Below, in pieces: positions 1 through 8,676 of a stretch of 64,000 nt of DNA (position 1 is its first letter; every line of letters starts with the position of its first letter). The stretch lies in NCBI GenBank assembly GCA_027490665.1, contig JAIXXP010000129.1:1-64000 (forward strand). Direction: 5' to 3'. The notes beneath the pieces are model-generated. The model made no database searches and had not been told where the DNA came from. It saw only the letters and a program-made list of their open reading frames with translations. This DNA comes from Cryomorphaceae bacterium (lineage in GTDB: Bacteria; Bacteroidota; Bacteroidia; Flavobacteriales_D; Crocinitomicaceae). The translations under genes and the position numbers were made by a program.

Positions 1-2517
1 AGTTGTTGTAGCAACAGGAATGACTGAGTAAACAACAGTCTGATTTTGTGAAGTTAAATTCGTCCATTTATCATCAGAGATTTCACCCAATAACTTACCT
101 GATCCAATAACTGGGTTTCCAGCAGAGGCGGACAAATTGGCATGGGAAATATCTGTAATTATATAACTCGCGACTGTTGGAGTATTGGCATCATTCCCTA
201 AGTTAAGGGCCAATGCTACATCACTACAAACTGTTGCTGTTTGGTCAGCAACCACAGGATCAGGATTTACCGTAACAACTACATCATAGTACTCATCACA
301 TCCATTAGAACTAACAGTGTAATTGTACGTGACATCAATTGGTAAATCTGTTGTATTGGTTAGTATTTCATTGATATCATCTGTTCCAGAAGTACCTGCT
401 TCTGTAATTCCGGCGATTGTACTTCTTGTCCATGAAATATCTGTAGTTGTACCATTTGACGGAACAGTTGGACTTATTGCATCATAGACAAATGAAGTGC
501 CTGAACAAATTGCAGGAGGAGCTAAAGAACTGGTTAGTGAAGGCGTTGGATTAACTGTTATTGTAAAAGATTCGGGCTGGCCACTACAAGTAAGCCCCAT
601 ATGGGTATAAGTAGGAACAACTGTAACTATTCCAGAAATTACAGAGTCTGTAGGGTTAGCAGCTACAAATTCACCATATGCAATTTTTTCGGTAAAAACA
701 TAATTGGGATAATGCATGCTAGAATCTGACATTCCAATTGCAGTATTATTATTAGTCCAAGTATAATTTACCCCGGGCGAGCCGTAAATTCCATTGGAAT
801 TATCAAACCAATAATCAGATTGTCCACCATCATTAAAAAAATCACCTTCGCAAAACACAAAATCATGGAGACCTGTTACATCAGGTACAGGATTGATAGT
901 TACAATGATTTCATCGGTTGCTGTACAGCCATTAACACCTTCAGCACTTAATACATAGACACGCTCCTGCCATGAAGTTGGGTCATCTAACGAGGCTGGG
1001 AATGTAAGACTATTAATAGGGTCTTGAGATCCGTATGTAGTCTCATACCATGTTAAAACATCATTAATTGCTAAAGTAGATCCACTCAAAGTAATGTTAG
1101 ACCCCTCACATACTACTTGATCATTTGCTGGGTTAAAAATTGGTATGGGTAAGATTTCAGTAAATACAGAATCTGTAATATAATCAGTACATTGGCCATA
1201 CGAGGCTGTTACAAGCTCCACCCAAATGTCAGAAGTATTACTTGGTGGATTTGGTACTGTTATTGTATAATTCGTACCCCAATCAAACTGAGCATTATGA
1301 ATAGTAAGCGAATCATTGATCTTATATCCAATATTAATTTGTTCTGATGGGTTTGTGGTTGGTGTATTGGAGTTGCTTAAAGTAAAGGTAAGCACCTGGC
1401 CTGCACAAAGGGAGTCAAAATCTGCCGTAATTGATCCATTTAGTTGTGGTAAAATCCCAACAGTCGTATTCGCAACTGTAGTACAAGAATGACCATCGGT
1501 AATTCTTACGGAGTAATTTCCTGGAGCTAAGTTATCAAAATTAGAAAGGTTTGCTCCAAAACCAGTTGTTGACAATAACAATCCCGTGGCATTCGAACCT
1601 TGGTAAAGTTGATAATTATATCCATTTGGAAAATAACCACCAGTACCTAAAAAATTAACGGTACCATCAGAACTATTGAAACAGGCAGGATCCGGTTCTA
1701 ATGTAACAACTAAAGGATTAAAAATAGACGGAGAAACAGTAATTGTCGCAGGCGAAGTAATTGGTGTAGAACAATAGGAATATGGATCTTCAATAATACC
1801 ACTGTAAGTTCCGGGAGGGACAGAGGCATTATGTTGTAAAAATCCTCCTGTAACAGTTGTTCCAGTGGCTGAGCTATAATATACCAAAGATGAATTTGCT
1901 GTATTGGTCCACTTTACCCTTCTAAAACTAGTACCCCCTCTGATATAAGCCGTAATGATTCCTGTTCCCCCATTACACAAAACAGTTTGAAGCACTGCAG
2001 GCGCAAAAGAACCTGACCCACTTGATAAGGCTGTTGTAGCTGTAAATTGACCTGTAATTGGTTCATTTGAATTTGTATTTGGGGAACATCCTAAATCAGT
2101 GACAATCACTCCGTAACCGTAACTTCCTGTTTGTGTAGCAAGGTTTGTCCACGTGTAAGTTGTACTTGAACCGTTATTAATTGTTGAAACGATGTTTGTT
2201 GTATTTCCTCTCTTTAATCTGAACGTGTAAGGACCAACTCCACCTGTAACAGTGGCTGTCACCTCTCCAACTGTACCTCCTGCACATGGCAGTTTCCATG
2301 TAAGTGAAACAACAGGTGTAGATGGACACTGCGCATAACTACTACTCAACGACACAACTGTCATTGCAATAACTACCCAGCTCCAGATTTTGGTAAAGAA
2401 TGATTTTGGCATAATGCTTGTGTTTGGCGATGAAGTGCGCGCGTCATTTTGAGACATAACCTGTGGTTGTGCAGTCAAAATGCTCGGTGTTGCGGTGAGG
2501 TTTGCTTTGCTCTTCAT
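1..2517 (-). CDS. Large secreted adhesin with SprB-like and PKD-like repeats (partial, C-terminus beyond window)
   Basis: I followed this frame codon by codon from the ATG at 2517 to base 1 and found no stop, so at least 839 residues are encoded and the C-terminus lies outside the window. Residues 1-35 are polar and rich in Ser, Thr and Asn. They precede a second Met (base 2412) that starts a classical signal peptide (MPKSFFTKIW... SSSYAQ), so either the true start is 2412 or the protein has an extended signal peptide. The mature part opens with SprB-type units (GGVGPYTF, GGTSFRRVKW, GTGGYFPNGY), followed by Cys-containing Ig/PKD-like modules with recurrent VTVNPxP linkers. This is the architecture of giant T9SS-exported Bacteroidota adhesins. 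A sorting domain would be expected downstream but cannot be seen. Ligand unknown. Confidence 0.85.
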   Translation of the reverse strand, partial: MKSKANLTATPSILTAQPQVMSQNDARTSSPNTSIMPKSFFTKIWSWVVIAMTVVSLSSSYAQCPSTPVVSLTWKLPCAGGTVGEVTATVTGGVGPYTFRLKRGNTTNIVSTINNGSSTTYTWTNLATQTGSYGYGVIVTDLGCSPNTNSNEPITGQFTATTALSSGSGSFAPAVLQTVLCNGGTGIITAYIRGGTSFRRVKWTNTANSSLVYYSSATGTTVTGGFLQHNASVPPGTYSGIIEDPYSYCSTPITSPATITVSPSIFNPLVVTLEPDPACFNSSDGTVNFLGTGGYFPNGYNYQLYQGSNATGLLLSTTGFGANLSNFDNLAPGNYSVRITDGHSCTTVANTTVGILPQLNGSITADFDSLCAGQVLTFTLSNSNTPTTNPSEQINIGYKINDSLTIHNAQFDWGTNYTITVPNPPSNTSDIWVELVTASYGQCTDYITDSVFTEILPIPIFNPANDQVVCEGSNITLSGSTLAINDVLTWYETTYGSQDPINSLTFPASLDDPTSWQERVYVLSAEGVNGCTATDEIIVTINPVPDVTGLHDFVFCEGDFFNDGGQSDYWFDNSNGIYGSPGVNYTWTNNNTAIGMSDSSMHYPNYVFTEKIAYGEFVAANPTDSVISGIVTVVPTYTHMGLTCSGQPESFTITVNPTPSLTSSLAPPAICSGTSFVYDAISPTVPSNGTTTDISWTRSTIAGITEAGTSGTDDINEILTNTTDLPIDVTYNYTVSSNGCDEYYDVVVTVNPDPVVADQTATVCSDVALALNLGNDANTPTVASYIITDISHANLSASAGNPVIGSGKLLGEISDDKWTNLTSQNQTVVYSVIPVATTT

Positions 2518-2823
2518 ATGCTTAAAATTTATTTTTTGACGCAAAAACAAATACAACTTTTTTAACGCACAAAAAGCCGAGCATAAGCTCAGCTATCTCA
2601 AATGGAGCGTTTTTGCTCTGTTTGAAGTGCATCTTGTAATTGTAGTTTTGTCTCAAATTTTTATTTCAAAATACTTATATAATTTATTTCAACACGCTGA
2701 AAGCCAGAACTGTATAGGGTTTTTAGTCCTAAGTTCTGTTACAAAATGTTGATAAATATTTTCAACTTTTTAATAAATACAGCCACGAAAGTAGTTGAAA
2801 TCGGTGTCATGTGCAAATGTTTT
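2518..2823. other. 306-bp intergenic region between two minus-strand genes
   Basis: No open frame of note and no RNA gene that I recognise. The stretch is AT-rich and lies upstream of the adhesin gene, so it should hold its promoter, but I found no clear TAnnTTTG on the minus strand. It contains one long interrupted hairpin (2705-2738, listed separately) and two short GAGC/GCTC hairpins near 2579-2590 and 2604-2618. Confidence 0.5.
2705..2738. other. Interrupted 12-bp inverted repeat in the adhesin upstream region
   Basis: CAGAACT (2705-2711) pairs with AGTTCTG (2732-2738). Inside it TAGGG (2715-2719) pairs with TCCTA (2727-2731, one G-U) around the loop tttttag, with a 3-nt bulge. Neither strand has a T-tract after it, so it is a poor intrinsic terminator. 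It could be a leader hairpin of the adhesin mRNA or a dyad operator. Function unknown. Confidence 0.45.
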
Positions 2824-3507
2824 CTATTTTTCCGGTGCTTTGAATTCTATCGTTTCTTTCCAAACTTGCGTGCATTTTTCAGAACCGCTTTTGAGTTCGA
2901 TTTTGTAATTTCCTGCGGGTAGTTTGTTCAACTCATATTTAAAAATTCCTTTTTCGGCAGGGCCAACTGAAAGTGATTGTGTATACACCTTTCCTTTTGA
3001 GTCAGTGGCAACTACTTTTTTTATTGTATTTCCACCGCGGAGTTCTACGAGTAGTTTTCCATTTGGTTCGTCTAAACTTGTTACTTGCTGTGCAATGAGG
3101 GGTGCATTGACAAAATGAATTGGAACCGAAACAATCAATTGCACCGATGATGTCATGATGTTTTCACAAGCATCTTTGATATTGACTGTATAACCCGGCT
3201 TCATGGAAGGTTTCAAATTCTCTACAGTCAACTTACTGCCATTTAAAATTGTAGGTAATGAATCAATTGCTTTTTGGTCAGCGGTCCAGGATAAAGTATA
3301 AGGAGACTTCCCTCCTTTTATCTCGAGAGCTATTGACCCGGTTGCGGTTGGTCCGCAGGGGCGGTCAATAACAACAAGAGTTGTAACTGGTGGTTTTACA
3401 CCTCTGCACTGAGCAGCAACTTCATTGCTGAAAAAAAACAGCAATGCTATTAAAAGAAAGAAAGACCTAAAAAGGTTTTTATTCAGTGAATGCTTCGTAT
3501 TCATCAT
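2824..3507 (-). CDS. Small secreted protein with a SprB-like repeat
   Basis: 227 residues with a signal peptide (hydrophobic FFLLIALLFFF, cleavage near AAQC). Residues 45-80 (CGPTATGSIALEIKGGKSPY) match the SprB-repeat pattern, in which a Cys and a G-x-I/A strand precede GG-xxPY. The rest looks like a further beta-rich domain with strands such as GKLLVELRGG and KLPAGNYKIEL. The same repeat type opens the large adhesin encoded just downstream on the same strand, so the two may be co-expressed or act on the same surface structure. No T9SS sorting tail is visible (it ends ETIEFKAPEK), so it is probably periplasmic or released differently. ATG 3507 and ATG 3504 are both possible starts. No function assigned. 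Confidence 0.75.
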   Translation of the reverse strand: MMNTKHSLNKNLFRSFFLLIALLFFFSNEVAAQCRGVKPPVTTLVVIDRPCGPTATGSIALEIKGGKSPYTLSWTADQKAIDSLPTILNGSKLTVENLKPSMKPGYTVNIKDACENIMTSSVQLIVSVPIHFVNAPLIAQQVTSLDEPNGKLLVELRGGNTIKKVVATDSKGKVYTQSLSVGPAEKGIFKYELNKLPAGNYKIELKSGSEKCTQVWKETIEFKAPEK

Positions 3508-3601
3508 ATTAACACATTACAATTAAGGACATACAAAGAAAACTATCCTCGAGCCAGACACAGGTCTAAGTGAGCTTATTTTACACACAAGCAAATGTTA
3601 A

Positions 3602-3634
3602 TTGAAACCATACAAAAGTGAATATGTATATTTG
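3602..3634 (+). promoter_or_regulatory. Bacteroidota-type promoter of the polysaccharide operon
   Basis: TTG at 3602-3604, a 22-nt spacer, then TATATTTG at 3627-3634, a perfect TAnnTTTG. The -7 box ends 4 nt before the ATG at 3639, so transcription should begin at or beside the start codon. Confidence 0.65.
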
Positions 3635-3638
3635 CTTT

Positions 3639-4766
3639 ATGAAGCCTATACAGATGGTCGATCTATCGGCCCAATACCTTAAAATCAAGCCTGCCATAGA
3701 TGAGGCTCTTCATGAAGTGCTGAATCAAACTGCATTTATCAATGGCCCGGCTGTTGGCCAATTTGCGACAGAACTTGCGGCTTATTTGGGCGCTGCGCAT
3801 GTCATTCCATGCGCCAACGGTACCGACGCACTGCAAATTGCACTCATGGCCTTGGGATTACAACCAGGCGACGAAGTCATTACACCAAGCTTTACGTATA
3901 TCGCCACTACAGAAGTGATTGCCTTGCTTGGCCTCACGCCAGTTTTTGTGGAGGTAGATCCGCAGACCTACTGCATAGACCCCACTGCTATTGCTGCAGC
4001 CATAACGCCGCGCACCAAAGCAATTGTGCCGGTTCATTTATATGGGCAGGCGGCCAACATGAACGCCATTATGGAGCTCGCTAATCAGCACCAATTATAT
4101 GTAATCGAAGACAACGCCCAAGCAATTGGTTCTGATTACCACCTTTCCGACGGAAGAAAAGTCAAAACAGGCACTATTGGACACATTGGCTGCACTTCTT
4201 TTTTCCCGAGTAAAAACTTGGGTTGCTACGGCGACGGCGGTGCGCTCTATACCCAAGATGCGGAACTCGCACGCAAAATCAAAATGATTGCCAACCACGG
4301 TCAGGAGCAAAAGTATATCCACGATGTTGTGGGTTGCAACTCGCGCCTAGACACCATTCAAGCGGCAGTTTTGCGCATCAAATTGCGTCAACTAGACAAT
4401 TACATAGATGCACGCCGAGAAGTAGCCGCTGCCTATGATGCCGCATTTGCCCAAATTCCAGGAGTTGAGATTCCATTCAGAGCTGCCGACTCCAAACATG
4501 TTTTTCATCAGTATACCCTCAAACTCACTGATCACAACCGAGAGGCGCTGCAAGCACATTTACTAGCAGCGGGTATTCCGACCATGATCTACTACCCCAT
4601 TCCCGCTCATCGTCAGAAAATGTTTGCAGCCTTTAACCTTGGCGACTTACAACTCCCAATTACTGAACAACTCTGCGGGCATGTCATCAGCCTGCCAATT
4701 CACACTGAAATGGACGAGCAACAGTTACAATATATTATAGAACACGTCCTATCCTTTTTTAAATGA
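3639..4766 (+). CDS. wbpE: DegT/DnrJ/EryC1/StrS-family sugar aminotransferase, WbpE type
   Basis: PLP-dependent sugar aminotransferase of 375 residues counted from ATG 3639. An in-frame GTG at 3618 would add seven residues but lies upstream of the predicted -7 box, so I reject it. The N-terminus (PIQMVDLSAQYLKIKPAID) is typical of WbpE/WlbC proteins. The PLP-binding Lys is Lys192 in SFFPSKNLGCYGDGG, preceded by VIEDNAQAIG, which holds the Asp that contacts the PLP ring. In the WbpE reaction UDP-3-keto-GlcNAcA is aminated with glutamate to UDP-GlcNAc3NA. The specificity is inferred from neighbours 7068-9972, which match the other steps of that route. First gene of the operon; its stop overlaps ugd by 4 nt (ATGA), consistent with translational coupling. 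Confidence 0.85.
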   Translation: MKPIQMVDLSAQYLKIKPAIDEALHEVLNQTAFINGPAVGQFATELAAYLGAAHVIPCANGTDALQIALMALGLQPGDEVITPSFTYIATTEVIALLGLTPVFVEVDPQTYCIDPTAIAAAITPRTKAIVPVHLYGQAANMNAIMELANQHQLYVIEDNAQAIGSDYHLSDGRKVKTGTIGHIGCTSFFPSKNLGCYGDGGALYTQDAELARKIKMIANHGQEQKYIHDVVGCNSRLDTIQAAVLRIKLRQLDNYIDARREVAAAYDAAFAQIPGVEIPFRAADSKHVFHQYTLKLTDHNREALQAHLLAAGIPTMIYYPIPAHRQKMFAAFNLGDLQLPITEQLCGHVISLPIHTEMDEQQLQYIIEHVLSFFK

Positions 4767-6085
4767 AGAATATTGCAGTAGTAGGAACCGGCTATGTCGG
4801 TTTGGTCACTGGAACTTGTTTTGCTGAAACCGGCAACCAAGTCATTTGTATTGATATCGACAGCGTTAAAGTCGAGAAAATGAAACAAGGCCAAATTCCG
4901 ATTTACGAACCCGAACTAGACGTGCTTTTTGAGCGCAATATCAAAGCAGGGCGTTTGCAATTCACCACAGACCTCGCTTCGGGCATTGCCGATGCCGAAA
5001 TCATCTTTTTAGCCCTCCCTACTCCGCCTGGAGAAGACGGCTCTGCTGATTTATCTTATATTCTAGGGGTAGCCGACCAACTCGGTAAATTACTCACCGA
5101 CTACAAAGTTATTGTCGATAAAAGCACTGTGCCAGTAGGTACCGCAGAACGCGTGCATGCCGCCATTGCAGCCAATGCTAAAGTAGAATTTGCAGTGGTT
5201 TCTAACCCAGAGTTTTTGCGCGAAGGATACGCTGTTGCAGACTTCATGAAACCAGACCGCGTGGTCATTGGTTGCTCAGATGAGCGCGCCGCCAAAATCA
5301 TGGAAAGCCTTTACAAACCATTTGTGCGCCAAGGCAACCCGATCTATTTTATGGATGAGAAGTCTGCAGAACTCACCAAATATGCCGCCAACTCCTTTTT
5401 GGCTACCAAAATTACCTTCATGAATGAAATTGCCAACTTCTGTGAGGTGGTGGGTGCAGACGTAGACAAAGTTCGCATTGGCATTGGCGCCGACAGCCGC
5501 ATTGGCAAGCGGTTTTTGTTTCCTGGTATTGGTTACGGAGGGTCTTGTTTTCCGAAGGATGTACAAGCTTTAGCGAAGTCAGGAACTGACCACAACTACG
5601 ATTTCAAGATCCTAAGAGCAGTCATGGAAGTCAATGAAGACCAAAAAACCATCTTGTTTCCACGCATCAAGAATTACTTCCGCGGAAATTTACTCCGCAA
5701 AAAAATTGCGGTGTGGGGTTTAGCCTTCAAGCCAGACACCGATGACATCCGCGAAGCACCTGCTTTGTACATGATCCTCGCCTTGTTAGAAGCAGGCGCA
5801 GAAGTAACGGCCTATGACCCTGAAGCTATGGAAAATGTCAAAAACATATTTGGAAATCAAATTTCCTACGCGAAAGATGAATACGACGCCTTGCTGCAAG
5901 CCGACGCACTTCTTATTTGCACAGAATGGAGCACTTTTAGGAATCCTAATTTCAGAGCCATGAAAGACTTAATGGCCGATAACGTTATCTTTGACGGACG
6001 AAACCTTTTTGATCTCGAAGAACTCACCGAAAAAGGCTTCTTTTATAGTAGCATCGGTAGAAAAACAATCTATAGAAACTCATGA
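4763..6085 (+). CDS. ugd: UDP-glucose 6-dehydrogenase
   Basis: 440 residues, the usual length. It has an N-terminal Rossmann motif ([17 protein letters not shown]), the central helix and [12 protein letters not shown], and the catalytic Cys262 in [14 protein letters not shown], followed by a C-terminal NAD/UDP-binding domain with [16 protein letters not shown]. It oxidises UDP-glucose twice to UDP-glucuronate with NAD+. The gene overlaps its neighbours by ATGA on both sides and is directly followed by UDP-glucuronate decarboxylase, so its product most likely feeds UDP-xylose synthesis. It is clearly distinct from the second dehydrogenase at 8677, which belongs to the UDP-HexNAc dehydrogenase group. 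Cytoplasmic. Confidence 0.93.
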   Translation: MKNIAVVGTGYVGLVTGTCFAETGNQVICIDIDSVKVEKMKQGQIPIYEPELDVLFERNIKAGRLQFTTDLASGIADAEIIFLALPTPPGEDGSADLSYILGVADQLGKLLTDYKVIVDKSTVPVGTAERVHAAIAANAKVEFAVVSNPEFLREGYAVADFMKPDRVVIGCSDERAAKIMESLYKPFVRQGNPIYFMDEKSAELTKYAANSFLATKITFMNEIANFCEVVGADVDKVRIGIGADSRIGKRFLFPGIGYGGSCFPKDVQALAKSGTDHNYDFKILRAVMEVNEDQKTILFPRIKNYFRGNLLRKKIAVWGLAFKPDTDDIREAPALYMILALLEAGAEVTAYDPEAMENVKNIFGNQISYAKDEYDALLQADALLICTEWSTFRNPNFRAMKDLMADNVIFDGRNLFDLEELTEKGFFYSSIGRKTIYRNS

Positions 6086-7068
6086 AACGTGTTTTAATCA
6101 CCGGCGCAGCCGGCTTTTTGGGTTCTCACCTTTGCGAGCGCTTTATCAACGACGGGTGTCATGTCATTGGCATGGACAACCTCATTACTGGGCGCCTCAA
6201 AAACATAGAACACCTCTTTGCACACCCTCATTTTGAGTTTTACCACCACGATGTCTCCAAATTCATTCATGTTCCGGGGCAACTCGACTACATTTTGCAT
6301 TTTGCATCGCCAGCAAGCCCTATAGACTACCTCAAAATTCCGATCCAAACCCTTAAAGTTGGTTCACTTGGCATTCACAATTGCTTAGGCTTGGCAAAAG
6401 CCAAAGGCGCCCGTCTCATGATTGCCAGTACTTCTGAAGTTTACGGCGATCCAAGTGTGCATCCGCAACCAGAAAGCTACTGGGGCAACGTGAACCCAGT
6501 TGGGCCAAGAGGCGTTTACGACGAAGCCAAGCGTTTTCAGGAAGCCATTACCATGGCTTACCACACCTACCACGGCTTGGAAACCCGAATTGTGCGCATT
6601 TTCAACACCTACGGGCCACGCATGCGCCTCAACGATGGTCGTGTACTACCTGCTTTCATTGGGCAAGCACTCAGAGGAGAAGACCTCACTATCTTTGGCG
6701 ACGGCTCCCAAACGCGCAGTTTTTGCTACGTCGACGACCTCATTGAAGGCATTGTGCGCCTGCTCCACTCGGACTGTACTGACCCTGTAAACATCGGCAA
6801 CCCAGACGAAATTACAATTAGTCAGTTTGCCGAAGAAATTATAGCCCTTACCGGCACCAGCCAAAAGGTTATTTACAAAGATTTACCTGTAGATGACCCA
6901 AAGCAACGCCAACCGGATATCACCAAAGCGCGTACACTACTTGGTTGGGAACCACAAATTGACCGCAAAGAAGGCCTCAAGCGCACCTACGCCTATTTTA
7001 AAAGCCTTTCCGAGGACGAATTGCGCCAAACCGACCACAACAATTTTGACCAATACATTACCAAATAA
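6082..7068 (+). CDS. uxs: UDP-glucuronate decarboxylase (UDP-xylose synthase)
   Basis: 328-residue extended short-chain dehydrogenase. It has [10 protein letters not shown] for NAD+, the catalytic Thr/Ser region STSEVYGDP and Tyr-Lys in [11 protein letters not shown]. The [10 protein letters not shown] and [10 protein letters not shown] segments are characteristic of bacterial UXS rather than of RmlB or GalE. It decarboxylates UDP-glucuronate to UDP-xylose through a 4-keto intermediate. It overlaps ugd by 4 nt and shares one base with the next gene (TAATG), so the pair forms a Glc to GlcA to Xyl module placed inside an amino-sugar operon. The product could enter a polymer or glycan as xylose; the glycosyltransferases are not in this window. 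Confidence 0.88.
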   Translation: MKRVLITGAAGFLGSHLCERFINDGCHVIGMDNLITGRLKNIEHLFAHPHFEFYHHDVSKFIHVPGQLDYILHFASPASPIDYLKIPIQTLKVGSLGIHNCLGLAKAKGARLMIASTSEVYGDPSVHPQPESYWGNVNPVGPRGVYDEAKRFQEAITMAYHTYHGLETRIVRIFNTYGPRMRLNDGRVLPAFIGQALRGEDLTIFGDGSQTRSFCYVDDLIEGIVRLLHSDCTDPVNIGNPDEITISQFAEEIIALTGTSQKVIYKDLPVDDPKQRQPDITKARTLLGWEPQIDRKEGLKRTYAYFKSLSEDELRQTDHNNFDQYITK

Positions 7069-7643
7069 TGAGCTATTTTGCCCACGAAACTGCAGTCATT
7101 GATGCCGGATGCCAAATTGGCGAAGGCAGTAAAATTTGGCATTTCTCGCATTTAATGCCGGGTTGTACACTCGGAAAAGCGTGCAATATTGGCCAAAATG
7201 TCGTGATTTCTCCAGAAGTAGTGCTCGGCAATAACGTCAAGGTACAAAACAACGTCAGTATTTATACGGGTGTCATTTGCGAAGACGACGTTTTCTTAGG
7301 CCCTTCTATGGTTTTTACCAATGTGATGAACCCAAGAAGCGCTGTGAATCGCCGCGATAGCTACCTGCGTACCCACGTCGGAAGAGGAGCCAGCATAGGT
7401 GCGAACGCCACAATCGTTTGCGGCCACGACATCGGTGCTTTTGCCTTTATTGGCGCAGGCGCAGTGGTCACCAAACACGTACCCGCTTACGCACTTGTGG
7501 TAGGCAACCCCGCCCGCCAAATGGGCTGGATGTCTGAATTTGGGCACCGCCTACAATTTGACACCGACGGGCGCGCCACTTGCCCAGAAAGCGGCCAACA
7601 ATACCAATTAAGCAACGGACTAGTAAACAGAATAGATGAGTAA
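7068..7643 (+). CDS. wbpD: WbpD-type UDP-3-amino sugar N-acetyltransferase
   Basis: 191 residues built of hexapeptide repeats (left-handed beta-helix), for example IGEGSKIWHFSHLMPGCTLG and IGANATIVCGHDIGAFAFIGAG. FTNVMNPRSAVNR and YALVVGNPARQMGWMSEFGHRL are hallmarks of the WbpD/WlbB group. These enzymes transfer acetyl from acetyl-CoA to the 3-amino group of UDP-GlcNAc3NA, giving UDP-GlcNAc3NAcA. The last 8 nt overlap the wbpB-like gene. Together with 3639, 7636 and 8677 it completes the four-step pathway, which is the main support for the precise substrate. Confidence 0.87.
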   Translation: MSYFAHETAVIDAGCQIGEGSKIWHFSHLMPGCTLGKACNIGQNVVISPEVVLGNNVKVQNNVSIYTGVICEDDVFLGPSMVFTNVMNPRSAVNRRDSYLRTHVGRGASIGANATIVCGHDIGAFAFIGAGAVVTKHVPAYALVVGNPARQMGWMSEFGHRLQFDTDGRATCPESGQQYQLSNGLVNRIDE

Positions 7644-8661
7644 AATTAAATTTGCCGTAGTTGGCGCCGGACACATCGGCAAACGCCACGCCGAAATGAT
7701 CCGCCGCGATGCCGAAGGTGAGCTCGTAGCTTTAGTTGACCCTCGCGGAGCCGAAGCATGCGGCGCCCAAGACTTTGACGTTCCGTTTTTTAATGATATC
7801 GACGAACTACTTGCGAGCAACCTTGAGTTTGACGTCGTCAATGTGTGTACGCCAAATGGCCTGCACGCAGACCAAGCACTCATGGCTCTCGAGGCTAAAA
7901 AGCATGTGGTGTGTGAGAAACCCATGGGCCTCACGACTAAAAGCTGTGAAGCACTCATATACAAAGCTTTACAAGTTTCAAGGCAAGTATTTTGCGTCAT
8001 GCAAAACCGCTATTCACCACCGTCCGTTTGGATCAAAGACCTCATCGATCGAAAAGTACTCGGCGACATCTATATGGTGCAGCTCAACTGCTACTGGAAC
8101 CGCGACGAACGCTATTACAAAGCCGGTGGCTGGAAAGGCACCAAAGACCTCGACGGCGGCACGCTTTTTACCCAATTTAGCCACTTCATCGACATCATGT
8201 ACTGGCTTTTTGGAGACATCCAAAATATCCAAGGTAAATTCGCCGATTTCAACCATAAAGACTACACCGATTTCGAAGATTCTGGCTTTGTGAGTTTTGA
8301 TTTCATCAATGGCGGAATGGGTAGTCTCAATTATTCTACATCAGTTGCCAACCAAAACCTAGAATCAAGCATGACCATTATTGGGCAAAACGGGTCGGTA
8401 AAAATTGGCGGTCAATACATGAATGAGGTAGAAGTTTGCAACATCACTGGCTATGAAATGCCTGAGCTCGCGCCAACCAACCCGGGCAATGACTACGGCC
8501 CTTACAAAGGCTCAGCTGCCAACCACAACTTCGTCATTTCTAACGTTATAGATACCCTGAACGGCCGCACTGCCCCAACTACAAATGCCTTAGAGGGCAT
8601 GAAAGTAGTAGATATCATCGAACGCATTTACGCGGTGCGCGACGCACAATTTTCAAATTAA
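7636..8661 (+). CDS. wbpB: WbpB-type UDP-GlcNAcA 3-dehydrogenase (Gfo/Idh/MocA family)
   Basis: 341-residue oxidoreductase. The Rossmann motif is VVGAGHIGKRHAEMI, the family EKP motif is in VCEKPMGLTT, and the active-site helix is DGGTLFTQFSHFIDIMYWLFGD with the conserved His. In the Wbp pathway this enzyme oxidises C3 of UDP-GlcNAcA to the 3-keto sugar that the aminotransferase uses, with 2-oxoglutarate often recycling the cofactor. The gene overlaps wbpD by 8 nt and is followed 15 nt later by wbpA. Family membership is certain; the substrate rests on the gene neighbourhood. Confidence 0.86.
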   Translation: MSKIKFAVVGAGHIGKRHAEMIRRDAEGELVALVDPRGAEACGAQDFDVPFFNDIDELLASNLEFDVVNVCTPNGLHADQALMALEAKKHVVCEKPMGLTTKSCEALIYKALQVSRQVFCVMQNRYSPPSVWIKDLIDRKVLGDIYMVQLNCYWNRDERYYKAGGWKGTKDLDGGTLFTQFSHFIDIMYWLFGDIQNIQGKFADFNHKDYTDFEDSGFVSFDFINGGMGSLNYSTSVANQNLESSMTIIGQNGSVKIGGQYMNEVEVCNITGYEMPELAPTNPGNDYGPYKGSAANHNFVISNVIDTLNGRTAPTTNALEGMKVVDIIERIYAVRDAQFSN

Positions 8662-8676
8662 TACAGCTTCCGCCTC

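Noticed and set aside
3618-3638. GTG start adding seven residues to the aminotransferase
   Set aside because: The -7 box lies inside this extension and family proteins begin at the ATG at 3639.
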